From Acidobacteriota bacterium (GTDB taxonomy: Bacteria > Acidobacteriota > Vicinamibacteria > Marinacidobacterales > Marinacidobacteraceae), in assembly GCA_022826195.1 (NCBI GenBank), contig JAJDVI010000033.1:1-64000 (forward strand): DNA of 64,000 bases. The letters run 5' to 3'. The notes under the pieces were generated by a model. It did no database searches. It was not told the DNA's origin and worked only from the letters and a program-made list of their open reading frames with translations. Below, piece after piece: positions 59,899-64,000 of this stretch; positions within the stretch are counted from its first letter, which is position 1; every line of letters begins with the position of its first letter. The translations under genes and the position numbers were made by a program.

Positions 59899-60579
59899 TC
59901 AACCCCCGGAGAGACGCCCCCGGGTCATGCGGTAGCGCTTCGGGAACCGGCTTCCGAGCTCCGCGTCGTGCGTTACGAGGACAACGATGCGGCCCTCGTC
60001 GAGCGCGCCGGCCTCGAGAAGGAGGTCGGCGACGCCTGCTGCGGACTCGCCATCCAGGTTGCCGGTCGGCTCGTCGCAGAGCAGGAGTCGGGGGGCCCGG
60101 ATCAGGGCCCGGGCGATCGCGACCCGCTGCTTTTCCCCTCCCGAGAGTTCGCCCGGCAGGTGGTCGAGCCGGCCCGACAGCCCCACCCGGTCGAGGAGCG
60201 CCGCCGCCCGCGGGCGGTCATCCGCGCGCGGCTCCGGGAGCGTGGGCGCGAGCACGTTCTCGAGCGCCGTGCACTGCGGCAGCAGGCAGTGATCCTGGAA
60301 CACGAAACCGACCTCGTCGCGGCGAAACCGGGCCTGTTCGTCGGCGGAGAGTTCGTGAGGGTCCACGCCGTCGAGCCGGACGACCCCGTCGGAGGGGGCT
60401 TCGATCGCGCCGAGCAGGAAGAGCAGCGTGCTCTTGCCGCAGCCGGAGGCGCCCATCACCGAGGCGGCCTCTCCGGGCCGGAGGTTCAGGTCCACCCCGT
60501 CGAGCACCCGGAGGAACCCGGCCGGCGCCGGGTAGTCCTTGACGAGATCGGTGACTTCCAGGCCCGCGGGTGTGGTCAC
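59899..60579 (-). CDS. ABC transporter ATP-binding protein (LolD/MacB type)
   Basis: A 226-residue ATPase. Walker A MGASGCGKST (about 42-51), Q-loop FVFQDHCLLP, signature LSGGEKQRV, Walker B LLLCDEPTGNLD and H-loop VTHDAELG are all intact. The length and signature fit the LolD/MacB group that partners FtsX permeases. Start is GTG 60579. The permease follows on the same strand after seven bases. Confidence 0.93.
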   Translation of the reverse strand: MTTPAGLEVTDLVKDYPAPAGFLRVLDGVDLNLRPGEAASVMGASGCGKSTLLFLLGAIEAPSDGVVRLDGVDPHELSADEQARFRRDEVGFVFQDHCLLPQCTALENVLAPTLPEPRADDRPRAAALLDRVGLSGRLDHLPGELSGGEKQRVAIARALIRAPRLLLCDEPTGNLDGESAAGVADLLLEAGALDEGRIVVLVTHDAELGSRFPKRYRMTRGRLSGG

Positions 60580-60585
60580 CGCTGA

Positions 60586-62007
60586 TCAGGTGTGCTGGAA
60601 CGCCCGGGCCCGGTAGAGCACGTCCAGGATGTTGCCCTCGTGCGGTTGCAGCCAGTTGAGCCGCGTCGTCGGAATCGGCCCGAAATTCAGGCGGTCGATC
60701 GAAGTCGTCTCCAGCAGGTCGGCCCGGAAGGCGGCGTCTTCCGTAATGGCGGTCGCCACCAGGGTGTCCCCGATGTGCCGCAGCATCTCTTCCTGGGGGC
60801 AGCGCACGACCGAGACGAAGGGGAACATGTATTCCACGTTGGCCACGGCCGCCTCGGGACTGTCGCAGTGCACGACCGTCGGCCGCAGCCAGGAGGCGCG
60901 TCCCTCTTGCGCGAGGCGGGGGCCGTCCCGCAGGGGCGCCGTAAGGTCGGAGGCTCCCCCGCCACCGAGCCGTTCCTCGATGTCCCGGTCGATGGCCTCG
61001 GCCATCCCCGGCACGGTGAAGGCGGCGAGCGCGCTCTCGGGATCCTCCGGAGGCCGGGGCGCCACCGGAGCGAGGCGCTCCGCGAGGGCGGCGGCGATCG
61101 CTTCGGTGTGCCGGGAAGCCCAGATCCCCGAGCAGGAGATGCAGCTCCGGCCGCTGTTCAGGAAGACGCTTTCGAACAGGACGTCCAGGTGGTCTTCCCA
61201 CTGGTCCACGACGTCGTCGCCGAGGAGGATCTTCGAGAACCCGGGGCCGTGGACCCGGACCGACGGGTTGCTGCGATAGCGCTCCACGGTGGCCCGGCTG
61301 CCGAAAATGAGCGTCTTCGGGGCCGCCTCCACCACCGCTGCGCCCACCTCGGCGCCGCCGGGATAGACGGCGATCGCCTCCCGGGGGATCCCGGCGGCGA
61401 AGAAGGCCTCCGCCATCCGGTAGGGCGTCCAGGGCTCCTCCGGCCCCGGCTTGAGCACCAGGCCGATCTGCAGCGGGATCACCGGCAGCCAGAGGGTGTG
61501 GACGCCCGGTGAATTCGACGGCAGGACGCAGGCGAGCACCGGGGTCTGCGCCTGGTAGGAGATGGGGACGCCGCGCTCCTCGATCCCGTGCCCGGCCGAC
61601 AGCACCTCGAGGTCGAGGCCGCGGGTCAGCGCGTCGAGGACCTGGTCCATCCGTTCGAGGACGAAGCGGTTCTTCTCCATGTTCGCCCGGCACATCGCCT
61701 CGGGGAGGCCCGTGGTGGCCGACTGCGCGTGGACGAACTCTTCGGGCGTCTGGACACCGTCCCCGAGCGGGAGATCGGCCTCCATGTAGAGGCGCGCGGC
61801 CTCCCTGATGCGGCCGAGCAACTCCGGGATCGAGGCTTCGCGGAGCGCGGCCCGGGCGCGGCCGGCGCGGCGCAGGTCCCGCTTGACGATCCCGCCGGTC
61901 GCCTGGTCCACCTCGGCGATCGGCTCGCCGGTCAGGAAGTGCGAAACCGTCGTCGTCTCGAGGCTCCGGTAGGGCTTGCCCCAGCGGAGGACGGGAACTC
62001 GGATCAC
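60586..62007 (-). CDS. Aldehyde dehydrogenase family protein
   Basis: A 473-residue enzyme with a Rossmann-like cofactor domain and the catalytic cysteine in NSGRSCISC (Cys289, with Cys292 beside it). The nucleotide-binding lysine is in LVLKPGPEEPWTPY. It oxidises an aldehyde or forms an acyl derivative. Start GTG 62007 (VIRVPVLRWGKPYRSLETT) is chosen because it matches the family N-terminus, whereas the longer frame is low complexity. Six bases separate its stop from the ABC ATPase start, so the genes may be one transcript, although no functional link is known. Confidence 0.85.
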   Translation of the reverse strand: MIRVPVLRWGKPYRSLETTTVSHFLTGEPIAEVDQATGGIVKRDLRRAGRARAALREASIPELLGRIREAARLYMEADLPLGDGVQTPEEFVHAQSATTGLPEAMCRANMEKNRFVLERMDQVLDALTRGLDLEVLSAGHGIEERGVPISYQAQTPVLACVLPSNSPGVHTLWLPVIPLQIGLVLKPGPEEPWTPYRMAEAFFAAGIPREAIAVYPGGAEVGAAVVEAAPKTLIFGSRATVERYRSNPSVRVHGPGFSKILLGDDVVDQWEDHLDVLFESVFLNSGRSCISCSGIWASRHTEAIAAALAERLAPVAPRPPEDPESALAAFTVPGMAEAIDRDIEERLGGGGASDLTAPLRDGPRLAQEGRASWLRPTVVHCDSPEAAVANVEYMFPFVSVVRCPQEEMLRHIGDTLVATAITEDAAFRADLLETTSIDRLNFGPIPTTRLNWLQPHEGNILDVLYRARAFQHT

Positions 62008-62120
62008 AGGGCGACGGAGTGTAGCCGGGGAGCGCCGGACGCCTTCCGCCGATGGCGTCCCGTGGGCCTGACTGGTACCTTGGCCGGCCAACTTCAGTCC
62101 TCGAATGGAGGAGTCTCCCC

Positions 62121-64000
62121 ATGCTCAGGATCGCGTCGCTCGTCACCCTGGCCGCCGCGCTCAGCCTCCCCTCCGCTGCGGCGGCGCAGACGCCGTTCCA
62201 GCCGATGGACGTGTTCGAGCTCGAATTCGCGGCGGACCCGCAGATCTCGCCGGACGGAGCGCGGGTCGTCTACGTCCGCACCTCCATGGACATCATGACC
62301 GACCGCCAGCGAACGGAGCTGTGGATCGTGAACGCCGACGGCGCCGGCCACCGCCGGCTGGACACCGGCGCCGGCCCGCGCTGGTCGCCGGACGGGACCC
62401 GGATCGCCTACGTCGCGGACGGCCAGATCCGGCTGCGCTGGATGGACACCGGCGAGACGGCCACCCTCACCCAGCTTCTCGAGTCCCCGAGCGGGCTCCG
62501 CTGGTCGCCCGACGGCCGGCGGATCGCCTTCAACATGCTGGTGCCGTATCCCCCGCCCCAACTGGTCGCGCCACCGAAGCCGCCGCCGGGGGCGGAATGG
62601 GCCGATCCGCCGATCATGGAGGACCGCTTCAAGAGCCGGCAGGACGGGATCGGCTATCTCGATTTCGGCTTCAACCACATCTTCGTGCTCTCCGTGGAAG
62701 GCGGCACGCCGGTTCAGGTGACCTCGGGCGACTTCCAGCACGCCAGCCCGGCCGCCTGGACCCCTGATGGCGAGCACCTCGTCTTCTCCTCGAACCGGAA
62801 CGAGAACTGGGAGCGCGACTACCGGAACTCGGAGCTGTACATCGCGCCGGCCGCCGGCGGTGAGATCCGGGCGCTGACCGATCGGAACGGGCCGGACCAC
62901 AGCCCCGCCGTGTCTCCCGACGGTAGCCAGATCGCGTTCGTCGGGAACGAGGACCGGTTGCGCACCTACCAGGTCCGCCGGCTCCAGGTGATGAACCTCG
63001 ACGGCAGCGGGCGGCGTGACGTCACGGCCGACCTCGACCGGAGCGTTTCGAGCCCGGTGTGGGCCGCCGACGGGCACCGCATCTACTTCCAGTACGACGA
63101 CGAGGGGAACCGGAAGGTCGCCTTCACGACCCTGGACGGCGAAATTGCGGTCCTCGCGGACAGCGCCGGGGGGTCCTCCTACGGCCTTCCCTACGCCAGC
63201 GGCTCCTTCTCGGTCGCGAGGGACGGCGCCTTCGCGCTGAACCAGACGCGCCCGGACCAGCCGGGCGAGGTGGCGGTGGGCGCGCCCGAAGCGGCGGTGC
63301 GGCGGATTACCTCGCTGAACGAGGATCTGCTCGGCCAGCGGACGCTCGGCGAGGTCGAGGAGATCTGGTGGGAGTCGTCCGCGGACGGGCGGCGCGTCCA
63401 GGGGTGGATCGTGAAGCCGCCGGGCTTCGATCCGGGGCGGAAGTACCCGTTCATCCTCGAGATCCACGGCGGACCCATCTCCCACTACGGGGACCGATTC
63501 TCGGCCGAGATGCAGATGTTCGCCGCCGCCGGCTACGTTGTCCTCTACTCGAATCCCCGCGGCAGCACCAGCTACGGCGAGGAGTTCGGGGACCTCCTCT
63601 ACCACCACTACCCGGGCAACGACTACGACGACCTCATGTCCGGGGTCGACGCGGTCATCGCCCTCGGTTACGTGGACGAGGACAACCTGTTCGTGACCGG
63701 CGGCAGCGCCGGCGGGATCATGACCGCCTGGATCGTCGGGAAGACGGACCGTTTCCGCGCCGCCGTGTCGGAGAAGCCCGTCATCAACTGGATCAGCAAG
63801 ACGCTGACGGCGGACAACTGGTTCAACTACTTCGGGAACCGCTACGAGGGCCTCCCCTGGGAGGATCCGGAGCCCTACTGGAAGTTCTCGCCGCTCTCCC
63901 TGGTGGGGAACGTGACGACGCCGACGATGGTGCTCACCGGATCGCTGGATCTGCGGACGCCCCTTTCGGAGTCGTACCAGTTCTTCCACGCCCTCAAGTT
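62121..64000 (+). CDS. S9-family peptidase, cut by the window edge
   Basis: At least 626 residues of an exported prolyl oligopeptidase-like enzyme; the gene continues beyond 64000. Signal peptide about 1-23. TolB-like propeller blades follow (ISPDGARVVYV, WSPDGTRIAYV, WSPDGRRIAFN, VSPDGSQIAFV). The hydrolase domain has EIHGGPISHYG, the nucleophile in GGSAGGI and the aspartate in GSLDLRTP; the catalytic histidine would lie outside the window. GGAGGAG precedes ATG 62121. The gene is divergent from the aldehyde dehydrogenase. Confidence 0.92.
   Translation, partial: MLRIASLVTLAAALSLPSAAAAQTPFQPMDVFELEFAADPQISPDGARVVYVRTSMDIMTDRQRTELWIVNADGAGHRRLDTGAGPRWSPDGTRIAYVADGQIRLRWMDTGETATLTQLLESPSGLRWSPDGRRIAFNMLVPYPPPQLVAPPKPPPGAEWADPPIMEDRFKSRQDGIGYLDFGFNHIFVLSVEGGTPVQVTSGDFQHASPAAWTPDGEHLVFSSNRNENWERDYRNSELYIAPAAGGEIRALTDRNGPDHSPAVSPDGSQIAFVGNEDRLRTYQVRRLQVMNLDGSGRRDVTADLDRSVSSPVWAADGHRIYFQYDDEGNRKVAFTTLDGEIAVLADSAGGSSYGLPYASGSFSVARDGAFALNQTRPDQPGEVAVGAPEAAVRRITSLNEDLLGQRTLGEVEEIWWESSADGRRVQGWIVKPPGFDPGRKYPFILEIHGGPISHYGDRFSAEMQMFAAAGYVVLYSNPRGSTSYGEEFGDLLYHHYPGNDYDDLMSGVDAVIALGYVDEDNLFVTGGSAGGIMTAWIVGKTDRFRAAVSEKPVINWISKTLTADNWFNYFGNRYEGLPWEDPEPYWKFSPLSLVGNVTTPTMVLTGSLDLRTPLSESYQFFHALK

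Overview
The window is high-GC, densely packed Gram-negative chromosomal DNA. Evidence for the cell type: a TonB-dependent receptor with an N-terminal carboxypeptidase-regulatory-like domain, several lipobox and twin-arginine signal peptides, and many exported peptidases and PQQ-type beta-propeller proteins. This mix most resembles Acidobacteriota or a related soil, marine or sponge-associated lineage. That placement is inference; there is no rRNA or tRNA in the window.

Region 1 (1-10.3 kb) is an accessory, plasmid-like integrated element. A leftward operon (GIY-YIG-like membrane protein, AIM24-family protein, small charged protein) diverges from a rightward set: ParA ATPase, ribbon-helix-helix protein, small membrane protein, AbiEii nucleotidyltransferase toxin, and a conserved protein of unknown function. 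The AbiEii-plus-partner pair occurs a second time just after a tyrosine recombinase (6.2-8.5 kb). Palindromic CATACNGTATG sites sit in the parA promoter and again at the end of the first module. Further contents are a frameshifted short-chain dehydrogenase, two tandem DUF1640-like membrane proteins, a coiled-coil lipoprotein, a zinc-ribbon ORF and hairpin repeats at 10.1-10.24 kb that may mark recombination sites.

Region 2 (10.3-22.3 kb) is chromosomal metabolism. Its highlight is a three-gene minus-strand operon joined by GTGA overlaps: a two-domain protein disulfide oxidoreductase, DacB, and a thiamine-dependent dehydrogenase E1 alpha subunit. The oxidoreductase reads through an in-frame TGA at exactly the first cysteine position of its C-terminal CPxC motif and is followed by a well-placed hairpin, so it is a probable selenoprotein. 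An AtzG-like exported small subunit with an amidase, a matrixin-type metalloprotease cluster and a TAXI-TRAP transporter follow.

Region 3 (22.3-38.5 kb) holds seven exported PQQ-like beta-propeller proteins, interspersed with a methyltransferase, an S9 peptidase, a DUF4143 ATPase and an iron-type alcohol dehydrogenase. One propeller has an ankyrin front end and one carries an EF-hand pair.

Region 4 (38.5-64 kb) contains an AbrB-PIN toxin-antitoxin pair, an exported PLP enzyme with an exported partner, an amidohydrolase, a YeiH exporter, a TonB receptor and two tandem TPR-like secreted proteins. It continues with a DMT exporter, two M28 peptidases, an acetamidase-like lipoprotein, a DUF1330 protein, a Phd-PIN pair, an ABC exporter, an aldehyde dehydrogenase and an S9 peptidase cut by the window edge. 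Taken together, regions 2-4 suggest a periplasm specialised in breaking down and importing peptides and amides.
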